Both the position numbers and the translations under genes were made by a program. Under the pieces are notes generated by a model that did not search any database, was not told where the DNA came from, and saw only the letters and a program-made list of their open reading frames with translations. A stretch of DNA of 64,000 nucleotides from Chelativorans petroleitrophicus (GTDB lineage Bacteria; Pseudomonadota; Alphaproteobacteria; Rhizobiales; Rhizobiaceae), in contig NZ_JAODNV010000009.1 in NCBI RefSeq assembly GCF_025398195.1, positions 161,430 through 225,429 of the forward strand, written 5' to 3'. Shown here in pieces: positions 27,530 through 35,886 of the stretch (the first letter of the stretch is position 1; every line of letters starts with the position of its first letter).

Positions 27530-28981
27530 ATGGCCAGCACCCCCCAAGAGCCTCAATCTCTGAGTGACCTGATTGGGCAGGTCCCCAGCATCGTGGACCA
27601 TCTTTTCAGGAACCCGCCCAAGAACGCACTGACGATCTTTACCCAGATGATGCCGGGCGATGCGGTGCGGCCCGAATTCACGACGTGGCGGGACGAGCAG
27701 CGGGCCTGGCGGGAAACCATCGCGCTGCATGACCAGAGCTTCCATATGGACAGCCTGCATCTCCGGGGCCCCGGGGCGCTAGACCTCTGCCAATATCTCG
27801 CTGTCAATTCCTTCAGGAACTTCGAAGTCGGTGCTGCGAAGCAGCTCCTTGCCTGCTCGCCGGAAGGCTACGTGATCGGCGATGCCATCCTCTACCGCCT
27901 GGAGGAGGAGCATTTCATCGTCGTCGGAAATCCCGCTACCACGGACTGGGTGCGCTTCAACGCCGAGACGCTCGGCTATGACGTCGCAGCGGAGCTCGAT
28001 CCGATGTGGGCGCTCAACAAAGCAAAGAGGCGCAATTTCTACCGATATCAGGTGGAAGGACCGAATGCCTGGCAGCTTCTGGAGAAACTCCACGGCGGGC
28101 CGCTGCCGGAGATCAAATTCTTCAGATCCGACATCATCAACATTGCCGGCTGCAGGGTGCGGGGCATGCGTCACACAATGGGCGGCGTGCCCGGGCTTGA
28201 GCTTTCCGGCCCATGGGAGGATCGCAAGACCGTCAAGAACGCTCTCGTGTCGGCCGGCCAGGAGTTCGGTCTGCGGCAGATCGGCTCCATCGCTTATTTC
28301 ACCACCGTGATCGAATCGGGCTGGTGGGCTGTGCCTGTGTCCGCCGTTTATACGAGTCCTGAACTGAAGGCCTACCGCGACTGGCTTACCGCGCGGAACG
28401 CGGCGATGCGCATGTCGCTCGGCGGCAGTTTCTATTCGCCCAACATCGAGGACTATTACCTCACCCCCTACGACCTCAATTACGGCCATCTCGTGAAATT
28501 CGATCACGACTATATCGGCCGCGCGGCGCTGGAGCGCATGAAAGAAAAGCCGCACCGGAAGAAGGTGACGCTTGTCTGGAACGCGGAGGACGTGCTGAAG
28601 GTCATGGAGAGCCAGTTCGAGGCAGGAAGCGGCAATCCGCTGCCGATCACCATGCCGCTGGCCGCCTGCGCGCGGATGCACTACGATCGGGTGACGGACA
28701 AGACCGGCAGGACGATCGGGCTTGCTACCTATCCGACCTACACGGTCAATGAACGCGCGGTCATGTCGCTATGCAGCATCGACCAGGACTTCGCCGAGTA
28801 CGGCACAGAGGTCATACTGCATTGGGGTGAGGACGGCGGCGGATCACGCAGCGCAGGCAATATCGAACCGCACGAGCAGGTGAAAATTCGCGCCATCGTG
28901 GCACCCTGTCCGATCAGCCAGGCGGCACAGTCCTACCGCAGCGAAATCGGCGTGAGGCGCGGCTCCCGGGAGGAGATCTAG
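27530..28981 (+). CDS. LigM/DesA-like aminomethyltransferase-fold O-demethylase
   Basis: A 483-residue protein of the glycine-cleavage T-protein fold. The N-terminus (FTTWRDEQRAWRETIALHDQ, SFHMDSLHLRGPGALDL) and length resemble LigM, the tetrahydrofolate-dependent vanillate/3-O-methylgallate O-demethylase of sphingomonads (about 471 residues). Such enzymes move a methyl group from a methoxy-aromatic acid to tetrahydrofolate. Context supports an aromatic role: a thioesterase follows, an acyl-CoA ligase and importer share its putative operator, and a feruloyl-CoA synthase lies 13 kb away. Other members demethylate dimethylsulfoniopropionate or amines, so the substrate is not certain. Confidence 0.8.
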   Translation: MASTPQEPQSLSDLIGQVPSIVDHLFRNPPKNALTIFTQMMPGDAVRPEFTTWRDEQRAWRETIALHDQSFHMDSLHLRGPGALDLCQYLAVNSFRNFEVGAAKQLLACSPEGYVIGDAILYRLEEEHFIVVGNPATTDWVRFNAETLGYDVAAELDPMWALNKAKRRNFYRYQVEGPNAWQLLEKLHGGPLPEIKFFRSDIINIAGCRVRGMRHTMGGVPGLELSGPWEDRKTVKNALVSAGQEFGLRQIGSIAYFTTVIESGWWAVPVSAVYTSPELKAYRDWLTARNAAMRMSLGGSFYSPNIEDYYLTPYDLNYGHLVKFDHDYIGRAALERMKEKPHRKKVTLVWNAEDVLKVMESQFEAGSGNPLPITMPLAACARMHYDRVTDKTGRTIGLATYPTYTVNERAVMSLCSIDQDFAEYGTEVILHWGEDGGGSRSAGNIEPHEQVKIRAIVAPCPISQAAQSYRSEIGVRRGSREEI

Positions 28982-29077
28982 GGCGAAGCATCATCGGTGC
29001 TTCAGTTCGAACGACCCGTGCGGGAACGCCAGAAGCAGTCGGAAACCAAGTCGTACTAGACAGCAGCGAGCAGGTAT

Positions 29078-29494
29078 ATGCTTTCCAACACGGTCGTAAG
29101 GCGGATCGAATGGGGCGATTGCGACCCGGCGGGAATCGTCTTCAATCCGAATTACTTATCCTTCTTCGATCACTGCACCACGATGCTCTACGAGGCTGCC
29201 GGCTGGCCAAAGCAGATCATGGTGCAGAAGTTCGGGATCGTCGGCTGTCCCTTGGTGGAAACGCGGGCGAATTTCCTCGCCCCTTGCAGCTTCGGCGACG
29301 AGGTTTCGATCACCAGCACGGTTGCAGACGTCCGCAACTCAAGCTTCGACATCAGGCATGAGCTTTCGAAGGGCGGGAAACTCTGCGTGGAAGGCTTTGA
29401 AACGCGGGTTTGGGCCGGCAGGGATCCCGAAACGGGGCGACTCAGATCCACCCCGCTTCCGCCCGAGGTCGTGGCGCGCTTTCGGGGCGAATGA
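29078..29494 (+). CDS. Acyl-CoA thioesterase, 4-hydroxybenzoyl-CoA thioesterase-like hotdog protein
   Basis: A 138-residue single hotdog domain. The catalytic motif is RIEWGDCDPAGIVFNPNYLS with the Asp in DCDPAGIVF, as in the 4-hydroxybenzoyl-CoA thioesterase/YbgC group, followed by FFDHCTTMLYEAAG. It hydrolyses a CoA thioester, here probably an aromatic or short acyl-CoA. It lies about 100 bases downstream of the LigM-like gene on the same strand and may be co-transcribed. A strong hairpin follows. Confidence 0.88.
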   Translation: MLSNTVVRRIEWGDCDPAGIVFNPNYLSFFDHCTTMLYEAAGWPKQIMVQKFGIVGCPLVETRANFLAPCSFGDEVSITSTVADVRNSSFDIRHELSKGGKLCVEGFETRVWAGRDPETGRLRSTPLPPEVVARFRGE

Positions 29495-29594
29495 ACCGAA
29501 CCCACCGCGGGATAAGGCCAATGCGGGTGAGCGAGCGTGCAGCTAGTTACCCCAATAAGCCCCCTGTCCGGAGGCGGAAGAGGCATACTCCGAG

Positions 29595-29624
29595 CCGGAA
29601 TGGGCGCTCTGCAGCCCATTCCGG
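29595..29624 (+). terminator. Hairpin, probable terminator after the thioesterase gene
   Basis: A perfect 11-base stem, CCGGAATGGGC with GCCCATTCCGG, and an 8-base loop, about 100 bases past the thioesterase stop. No T-run follows, so it may slow polymerase or stabilise the 3' end rather than terminate alone. Confidence 0.45.
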
Positions 29625-29698
29625 TATCTGCCTGAAAGGACCAGCAAACGGACCGGGTACGCAAACCGCCGAGGAGCTGAACAGGGGCAGGGGAACCT

Positions 29699-29851
29699 TT
29701 AACCCCTATTCATCCCAGCTTGCACGACGGTCTGGTTGGTGATCTTGCCGTCCTTCAGGTCGAGGACTGCGAGGCAGTAGACGCGGGCGCCGTCCGGATA
29801 GGTGCATGCCTGGCTAAAGGCCAGGCGGTCGCCTTCAGCGATGCTGGTCTC
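29699..29851 (-). pseudogene. C-terminal remnant of an NTF2/SnoaL-like protein
   Basis: Fifty codons read ETSIAEGDRLAFSQACTYPD, then GARVYCLAVLDLKDGKITNQ and TVVQAG before the stop. This is the last half of a SnoaL-like (nuclear transport factor 2 fold) domain, with the usual 'f.f.dGKI..' strand. An in-frame stop lies just upstream and no N-terminal half is found. Together with the hairpin it is all that is seen in the 29495-29923 gap. Confidence 0.55.
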
Positions 29852-29923
29852 GCAATTTCAGCCGGCGCGACCCCTCCGCGATAACATCCCGGAAGCCCGC
29901 ATCAGGCCAACGGGAAGTGCCTC

Positions 29924-31366
29924 TCAGCCGGCCTGAGGAGCAGTTTTCGCGTGCGGCCAGGCGGAGTGATCAAGATCGAGGTCGGGGAATGCCGCAGGCT
30001 GAAACACGGGCCTTGCGATGCCTGATTTCAGCTGCGAGCGGAAATCGTCGAGAATGCGAAGGCAGGTCGGAAACAGCATCATGATCGCTACCAGGTTGAC
30101 CAATGCCAGCAGGCCCATCAGCGGATCAGAGAAAAAGAAGACGGCCGTTGCCCCGGGCGCCGTCGCGCCGAGGAAGACGACGGCCACGATCGCGAACCGC
30201 AGCACATGCAGCGCCGCCCCGTGCGAGGTCATGACCTTTAGCGCCGTCTCACCGAGATAGTAGTTGTAGATGATAGAACTGAAGGCGAAGAGCAGGATCG
30301 CGAAGGTCAGGAAATACTGCGACCAGGTTCCGACCTGGCTCACCAGCGACTGCTGGGTCAGCACCACGCCGTCAATTCCTTCCGCACCCGGCTGGTAAAC
30401 GGGGCTGAGAAGGATGATGAACGCCGTGCAGGAGCAGATGACGATCGTGTCTATAAACACCGAGAAGGACTGCGTGATGCCCTGGCTGATCGGATGGCGC
30501 ACGTCTGCCGTGGCAGCAACGTTCGGCGCGGAGCCAAGCCCTGCTTCGTTGGAAAACAGGCCACGCCTGAGCCCCTGCGCGAGGGCGGCACCCACGCCGC
30601 CGCTCACCGCTTCTTCCAGCCCGAAAGCGTTGGCGATGATGGACCAGATCACGCCGGGCAGTGCAGTGATGTTCATGAGGATGACGAGCAGCGCCAGGCC
30701 AATATAGATGAAGGCCATGACCGGGACGATCACGTCAGCCGCTTTGGCGATGCGGCGGATGCCGCCGTAAACGATGAAGCCGGTGATGATCGCAAGCGCA
30801 ATGCCGCTCCACAAACGGTCGATACCGAGGCTGTCATTGGCAGCGCCGGCAAATGTGTTGCCCTGGAAGGCATTGAAGCCGAGGGCGAAGGCCAGCATCA
30901 GGCAGATGGCGTAAACGATGGCCAGCCATCTGTATTTCGCGCCGAGCCCGTGGATGATGTAGAGCGCGGGCCCACCGTGATAGGTGCCATCGCCATTCGA
31001 GCGCTTGTAGAGTTGCGCGAGCGAGGACTCCACCAGGCTGGTGGCCATGCCCACAAGGGCGATCGCCCACATCCAGAATACGGCGCCGGGCCCGCCAAGC
31101 GTTATCGCGACGGCCACGCCCGCGATATTGCCGCCGCCGACGCGCCCGCCGACGGAGACCAGCAGCGCCTCGCGCGCACTGATCGCATTGGGATCTCCGG
31201 ACTGATTCCTGGAGGAGAGAACCCGGAACATCCGGGTGAAATATTCGATCTGGACGAAACCGCTCATCACGGTGATGAACAGGCCGAATACCACGAGAAT
31301 GGGGATCAGCGCCCATCCCCAGGTGAGATCTTCAATGAGACCGAAAAAATCAGTGACGAGGCTCAT
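29924..31366 (-). CDS. Sodium:alanine/glycine symporter (AGCS family)
   Basis: A 480-residue inner-membrane transporter. The family signature is visible as GGRVGGGNIAGVAVAITLGG, then PGAVFWMWAIALVGM, and the second conserved region RRGLFSNEAGLGSAPNVAA. About ten or eleven membrane segments. It imports alanine, glycine or a related small amino acid with sodium. The start is ATG 31366 with GAGGGTG upstream; the open frame extends another 18 codons. Divergent from the sensor kinase gene. No glycine riboswitch was recognised upstream. Confidence 0.92.
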   Translation of the reverse strand: MSLVTDFFGLIEDLTWGWALIPILVVFGLFITVMSGFVQIEYFTRMFRVLSSRNQSGDPNAISAREALLVSVGGRVGGGNIAGVAVAITLGGPGAVFWMWAIALVGMATSLVESSLAQLYKRSNGDGTYHGGPALYIIHGLGAKYRWLAIVYAICLMLAFALGFNAFQGNTFAGAANDSLGIDRLWSGIALAIITGFIVYGGIRRIAKAADVIVPVMAFIYIGLALLVILMNITALPGVIWSIIANAFGLEEAVSGGVGAALAQGLRRGLFSNEAGLGSAPNVAATADVRHPISQGITQSFSVFIDTIVICSCTAFIILLSPVYQPGAEGIDGVVLTQQSLVSQVGTWSQYFLTFAILLFAFSSIIYNYYLGETALKVMTSHGAALHVLRFAIVAVVFLGATAPGATAVFFFSDPLMGLLALVNLVAIMMLFPTCLRILDDFRSQLKSGIARPVFQPAAFPDLDLDHSAWPHAKTAPQAG

Positions 31367-31631
31367 AGGCGTGACACCCTCTCTGGCGCAATTGCCCTGA
31401 TAACCCAGGGCGATAAACACCCCCTCGCCAGCCCTGTAACGAGCGATTATTCGCTTGAGGCCGAAAATACAACCGAGGCTGACCCTGCTTTAGAAGGTCG
31501 GATATGGAGGAGCCGCCGCTTTTCCGCGGCTGTCCCAGCCTCGCCCGCTGCGATGGCCTGTTTTACAGGGCCCATGCTTCGTGCATAATGAGAAAAGGAG
31601 AGCTCTGGGTGGCAGGCGCGGAGGAGAGGCT

Positions 31632-33404
31632 ATGAGCTGGGCAGAAAAGCCGCGCATAGCTCTTCGCAGGGTCAACGGGACCGTCTCGGCCGGCCGGGCA
31701 CAAATCCCGGTCTCTGTTCCTCCTCGCCGGGTGCTTCTTCTTTCCCTAGCCGCGATCTGTATTGTAATCGCCACGCTGGTCACGTTCACCGAATGGACGG
31801 ATCGCCAGCGCCGGTTGGCTGGAGCCTTCAACCAGGCATCGGCGCTCGCCCGCGTGCTGGAAGAGCAGATGGCGAACCTCTTTCACGGGGCGGATCAGGC
31901 GCTGCTCGGCATCGCCGAGGGGTTGCGGGGGAGACCCGCGATCGGCGTTCATGATCCCGACTTCGAGGATTCCCTTCGCCGCCGCGTGGAAAATCTGCCT
32001 GCAGTCCGCGCGCTGTTTGTGATCGGTGCCGACGGGTTTATCACCCAGGACAGCGACCGGGGTACGCCGCGGCGGAATCTGGCCGACCGGCGCTACTTCA
32101 TGGTTCACAGGGACGGATTGGCACAGGGGCTGTTCATCGATGATCCGCTTGTCAGCCGCTCGACCGGCGAGTGGTTCGTCGCTCTTTCCCGCCGGCTGGA
32201 GGGGCCGGACGGCAAATTCGCCGGCGTGGTCGCGGCGGCCGTCGACATTTCCTACTTCGAAAACTTCTATGCCGAGCTGGGCCTCGGAACGAATGATGTC
32301 ATCACGCTGGCGACAAAAGAGACCATCCTCGTCGCGCGCCAGCCCGCATCGGAAGACCGGATCGGCGAGCGGCTTGTCCAGGGCGAGGGCAGGAGCATCC
32401 TTGAAAGGATGCTGGAAGCCGGTCCCGTCGGGGTCTTTGAAGCGGAAAGCGCGATCGACGGTGTACGCAGACTGTTCGCCTATCGCGTTCTGCCGGAGCA
32501 CCCACTTGTGGTTCTGGTGGGCTTATCCCGCGATGGCGTGCTTGCGCCGTGGCGGCAGAGTGCGCTTGTCGCGGGCCTGGCAACGGCGAGCGCCATTGGG
32601 ATTTCCGCTTTCTTGTGGTGCCTGGCCGTGCACTACGCTCGCCGCGATGCAGAAGCGCAGGCCGCCTTGGCGCAGACGGCGAAGCTCGAAGCGATCGGGC
32701 GCACGACAAGCGGCGTGGCGCATGATTTCAACAATCTCCTGACCGCCATGGGCGGCGCACTGCGGCTTTTAGGCAAGCGTCTGCAGGACGATGAGCACGC
32801 CGCCAAGATCGTCGAACAGGGGCTGATCTCTCTCGAACAGGGCCGGAATCTGATCGCGCAGCTCCTCAATATCACGCGGCAGGACGTGAAGATGGTGGAG
32901 GTGGACATCAACACCGCCTTGAGCTCCATGGTGACGCTCTTGAACAGCGTGGCGACGCCCAAGGCTAGGGTCGAGATCGATCTGGCACCCGACCTGCATC
33001 ATTGCCGGGTGGATCCTTCACGCCTCGGCGCGGCCATTCTGAACCTTGTCATGAACGCTTCAGACGCGATGCCCAGGGATCGCGGCACAACAGGCTTGAT
33101 CGTGATCTCATCCTCGAACGATCCGGGCGGCTCCCCAGACGCAAGCTTCGTCCGAGTGACGGTTCGCGACAACGGCATGGGCATGAGCCCGGAGGTGCGG
33201 CGACGCGCGCTGGAGCCATTCTTCACGACGAAAGGCAAGCGGGGGACAGGGCTTGGGTTGTCGCAGGTTCATACCTTTGTGAAGGATATGGGCGGCAGCA
33301 TGGAGATCGAGAGCGAGGAGGGGAGAGGAACGGCCGTGCACATGCGTTTTCCGAGGGCAGAGCGCAGCGAGGAGACTTCCGCGCTTCCGCAGGAAAACCA
33401 ATAG
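31632..33404 (+). CDS. Membrane sensor histidine kinase with extracytoplasmic Cache-type domain
   Basis: About 590 residues, starting at ATG 31632 behind GGAGGAGAGG. Two membrane segments (RVLLLSLAAICIVIATLVTF and LATASAIGISAFLWCLAV) frame a ~240-residue periplasmic Cache/PDC-type sensor domain (GVHDPDFEDSLRRRVENLPA, FIDDPLVSRSTGEWFVALS). The kinase core has the H-box GVAHDFNNLLTAMGG, N-box LNLVMNASDAMP, G1 VRDNGMGM, F-box PFFTTK and G2 RGTGLGLSQV. It autophosphorylates and should pass phosphate to a response regulator, but none is encoded nearby, so it is an orphan. A small-molecule ligand such as an amino or organic acid is typical for this sensor type. Confidence 0.88.
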   Translation: MSWAEKPRIALRRVNGTVSAGRAQIPVSVPPRRVLLLSLAAICIVIATLVTFTEWTDRQRRLAGAFNQASALARVLEEQMANLFHGADQALLGIAEGLRGRPAIGVHDPDFEDSLRRRVENLPAVRALFVIGADGFITQDSDRGTPRRNLADRRYFMVHRDGLAQGLFIDDPLVSRSTGEWFVALSRRLEGPDGKFAGVVAAAVDISYFENFYAELGLGTNDVITLATKETILVARQPASEDRIGERLVQGEGRSILERMLEAGPVGVFEAESAIDGVRRLFAYRVLPEHPLVVLVGLSRDGVLAPWRQSALVAGLATASAIGISAFLWCLAVHYARRDAEAQAALAQTAKLEAIGRTTSGVAHDFNNLLTAMGGALRLLGKRLQDDEHAAKIVEQGLISLEQGRNLIAQLLNITRQDVKMVEVDINTALSSMVTLLNSVATPKARVEIDLAPDLHHCRVDPSRLGAAILNLVMNASDAMPRDRGTTGLIVISSSNDPGGSPDASFVRVTVRDNGMGMSPEVRRRALEPFFTTKGKRGTGLGLSQVHTFVKDMGGSMEIESEEGRGTAVHMRFPRAERSEETSALPQENQ

Positions 33405-33447
33405 TCCGCTCTCCGCGTAATCATCATCTGGCAGAAGGGGGAATGCT

Positions 33448-33999
33448 ATGTACTTTCCGCCAAGAGCAATGAAGATGATCCGGCAGGCAGGTGCGCTCGC
33501 CACCGCTCTGGCCCTGCAGGCTGGCACCGCGTGGACCGAGGAAGGCTGCGCGGACATCACAGGCATCGACGCCTGTGTCGTCGGGATCTGGCAAATGGAA
33601 AGCGGCGGTCCCGCCGAATGGATGCGCAAATACACGCCGGCCGGCGTGAAGATGCCGGGCATGGACGGGCCAGCAGGCGGGCGGATTCACTACCGTGCGG
33701 ACGGAACCTTTACCGGCGCGCTGGCAACCGGAACGGATGGCGAGGCCGTTGGTGAGCAGGAAAGCACATCCTCAGGTCGTTGGGCGGTGAAAGACGGAAA
33801 GCTCTACCAATGCACCGAAAGCACGTCTTTCAGCCTGGCCATGCAGATCAATGGCCGCAACGTTGCGCTTTCCGTGCCCTCCGGCGGAGGCGCGCAGAGT
33901 TTCGACTATAGCTGCGATGGCGACCGGCTGGAGACCTCGCTGACGATCCAGGGCATGCCGGAGCCGATGGTCACCCGCTTCGTCCGCGCGGGGGAGTGA
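33448..33999 (+). CDS. Secreted protein of unknown function with a 'GxW...SGG' lipocalin-like module
   Basis: A 183-residue exported protein, not recognised by name. A signal peptide (MKMIRQAGALATALALQAG) leads to CVVGIWQMESGGPAEWM, then GGRIHYRADGTFTGALA, SGRWAVKDGKLYQCTE and FDYSCDGDRLET. The alternating Gly-Trp, Asp-Gly and Cys pairs suggest a small beta barrel with one or two disulfides. The C-terminal domain of the next gene has the same order of motifs (see findings). The genes are five bases apart and clearly co-transcribed. Confidence 0.75.
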   Translation: MYFPPRAMKMIRQAGALATALALQAGTAWTEEGCADITGIDACVVGIWQMESGGPAEWMRKYTPAGVKMPGMDGPAGGRIHYRADGTFTGALATGTDGEAVGEQESTSSGRWAVKDGKLYQCTESTSFSLAMQINGRNVALSVPSGGGAQSFDYSCDGDRLETSLTIQGMPEPMVTRFVRAGE

Positions 34000-34003
34000 C
34001 CCG

Positions 34004-35713
34004 ATGCGCGCTGCGACCCTGATCCGCGGCCTTGCCCTTGCGGCGGGCCTTTTCCTCCCCTTACTGGTCTCCGGGCCCGCAGCCGCCTTTGGCGACTGTT
34101 CAGCGCCCGGCTATCTCGCCAGCGTCGAAGAGCGCATGGAGGGGCTTGCGGTCGATTGCACGGAGGTTGACCGCTTCCAGATCGAAACGCCGAAGGGCGG
34201 CCGGCAGGTACGCATTGTCCGTACGAGCGAGCTGCCCACCACCGACATTCCCGTGTTGGTGCGAGAGATCCGGCGCGGCATCGAGCAATCGGCCGCAAGG
34301 CTTTCCTCGGTGGGTGCGTTCGCGCCCGCCGACATCACCATCTGGATCTCCCATCTCCTGCCGGAACCAGCCGCTGACGATGAGGAGTTGGATGAGGTGG
34401 ACGGTCAGATCGTGGGCGCCGATGACGGCTGCCGGATGGCCCTTTACCCCGCCTCGACCGGCAGGCGGGGTCTTGCCATCACCGCAGCGCACGAGTTCTT
34501 CCACTGCGTGCAGGCGAGTGAGTTTCCCGACACCTATGACCGCGCCTCAAGCTCATGGTGGGTGGAAGGAACGGCGGAATGGTTCGCCAATCTCGTCTTC
34601 CCCGGCACCGGTACCAGCGACGGCTTCGTGAGCGAGTTCGACTCGGTCTCGCATGACACCGCGCTGACCGCCATGGAATACGAAAGCGTCGTCTTCTTTT
34701 TCTGGCTGGGTGAGAGGCAAGGCTCCGGGGCGATCGGGCGGCTGATGCGTGCCGTGCAGCAGCCCGGCGAGCCGGCCCAACAGGACGCCCTCGCTGCATT
34801 TCTGCCTGCCGAGGAATGGCAGGATTTCGCGGAAGCCTATTTAAGCCGCCGCATCCGCCAGCCCGGCGGGCGTGCGATCGCATCCTCGCCCTTTCCCGGC
34901 GACATATATGTCTGGGGCGAGGGCAGCCACTCTCATGAGATTTCCGCCCGCCGCTTCATTCTGGCGCGCGCGCAGCTTGAATTCGGGTGCGGTGTCTGGT
35001 CCGTCGGTGAGCAAAGCGTAGCAGGCACCCGCGCCTATCGCGAAGGGAGTGGCAGCTGGCAGGAGGAACTACCGGAGCGGATCGTCTCTGACGGTGGCAC
35101 GCCGCGGGTGTTCCAGATGGCCGGTTTCGGCACCGGCCCGGAAGGCTTTTCTCTGAGGATCGAGGCGTTCAAGGATGCCTGCCAGGGATGCCCCGCGACA
35201 GCAGCCGCTACCGGCAGTCTCGACCAGTGCCTCATCGGCACGTGGGAGCTGGTGTCCGGCGGCTACGGCGCGATGATCGAGGAACAGCTCCGCCAGACCG
35301 GTATCTTCGAGCATATCGATTATCCCGACCTGCACCGCCACTTCGTTCTGGAGCCCAATGGGCGCTACCGCCAGAGCCCTTCGGAAGGAGGCGAAAGCGG
35401 CTCGATGAGCGAGCGCACCCCGGAGGGCAAGCTGTGGCAGGGCTTCTCCAATCTCAGGCTTGAAACGGAGGGCTCATGGTCGGCCGACGGAAACGTGCTC
35501 CAATTGTGCGAGGAGCAGAAATCCGTCTCCGTCGACCTGACCGTCATCGACCCCAAAGGGAGGGAAGAGCGGCTCGATCAGGATCATGAAGTCACGGGGA
35601 CGCTGTCGCTCCTGCGCAGCCGCGAATATGAGTGCAGCGGAAACAGCCTGTCGCTCATCGAGGCACTGCCCGGCGCCCCGGCCGTGCGATGGGAATACCG
35701 CCGTCAGCAATAA
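34004..35713 (+). CDS. Secreted protein with gluzincin-like HEFFH motif and C-terminal lipocalin-like module
   Basis: A 569-residue exported protein with a signal peptide (RGLALAAGLFLPLLVSGPAA). In the N-terminal half, ITAAHEFFHCVQASEF gives a zinc-type HExxH (His163-His167, Glu164), and WWVEGTAEWFANLVF supplies Glu188 as a plausible third ligand 21 residues later, as in gluzincin metallopeptidases. Residues ~400-569 (CLIGTWELVSGGYGAMIEEQ, HFVLEPNGRYRQS, GSWSADGNVLQLCEE, YECSGNSLSL) repeat the module of the preceding protein. Function unknown; a periplasmic or secreted peptidase is the best guess. Co-transcribed with the smaller gene. Confidence 0.75.
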   Translation: MRAATLIRGLALAAGLFLPLLVSGPAAAFGDCSAPGYLASVEERMEGLAVDCTEVDRFQIETPKGGRQVRIVRTSELPTTDIPVLVREIRRGIEQSAARLSSVGAFAPADITIWISHLLPEPAADDEELDEVDGQIVGADDGCRMALYPASTGRRGLAITAAHEFFHCVQASEFPDTYDRASSSWWVEGTAEWFANLVFPGTGTSDGFVSEFDSVSHDTALTAMEYESVVFFFWLGERQGSGAIGRLMRAVQQPGEPAQQDALAAFLPAEEWQDFAEAYLSRRIRQPGGRAIASSPFPGDIYVWGEGSHSHEISARRFILARAQLEFGCGVWSVGEQSVAGTRAYREGSGSWQEELPERIVSDGGTPRVFQMAGFGTGPEGFSLRIEAFKDACQGCPATAAATGSLDQCLIGTWELVSGGYGAMIEEQLRQTGIFEHIDYPDLHRHFVLEPNGRYRQSPSEGGESGSMSERTPEGKLWQGFSNLRLETEGSWSADGNVLQLCEEQKSVSVDLTVIDPKGREERLDQDHEVTGTLSLLRSREYECSGNSLSLIEALPGAPAVRWEYRRQQ

Positions 35714-35844
35714 CCACACAGCACGAGGCCGCCCGCTATGCCCGAGCGGATGTTCTTGCGGCCGGGCCTAGGTCGTATCGCTCAAACAGCTTTCGTACGG
35801 CGGCTTCCCGCGCGCTATCGGCTTCTGCCTCATGATACCTGAAA

Positions 35845-35867
35845 GGGCCGCCCGGTTTCCGCGGCCC
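35845..35867 (-). terminator. Probable terminator of the MFS gene
   Basis: GGGCCGC and GCGGCCC arms around a 9-base loop, with an extra inner GG...CC, followed on the minus strand by TTTC. It lies 20 bases beyond the stop of the FosR-like gene and could also serve the convergent secreted-protein operon. Confidence 0.5.
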
Positions 35868-35886
35868 CATCAGCACCGGGAAAGTC

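Noticed and set aside
31367..31631. Possible glycine riboswitch before the AGCS symporter
   Set aside because: The leader lacks the conserved GGAGAG and related glycine-riboswitch segments on the minus strand.
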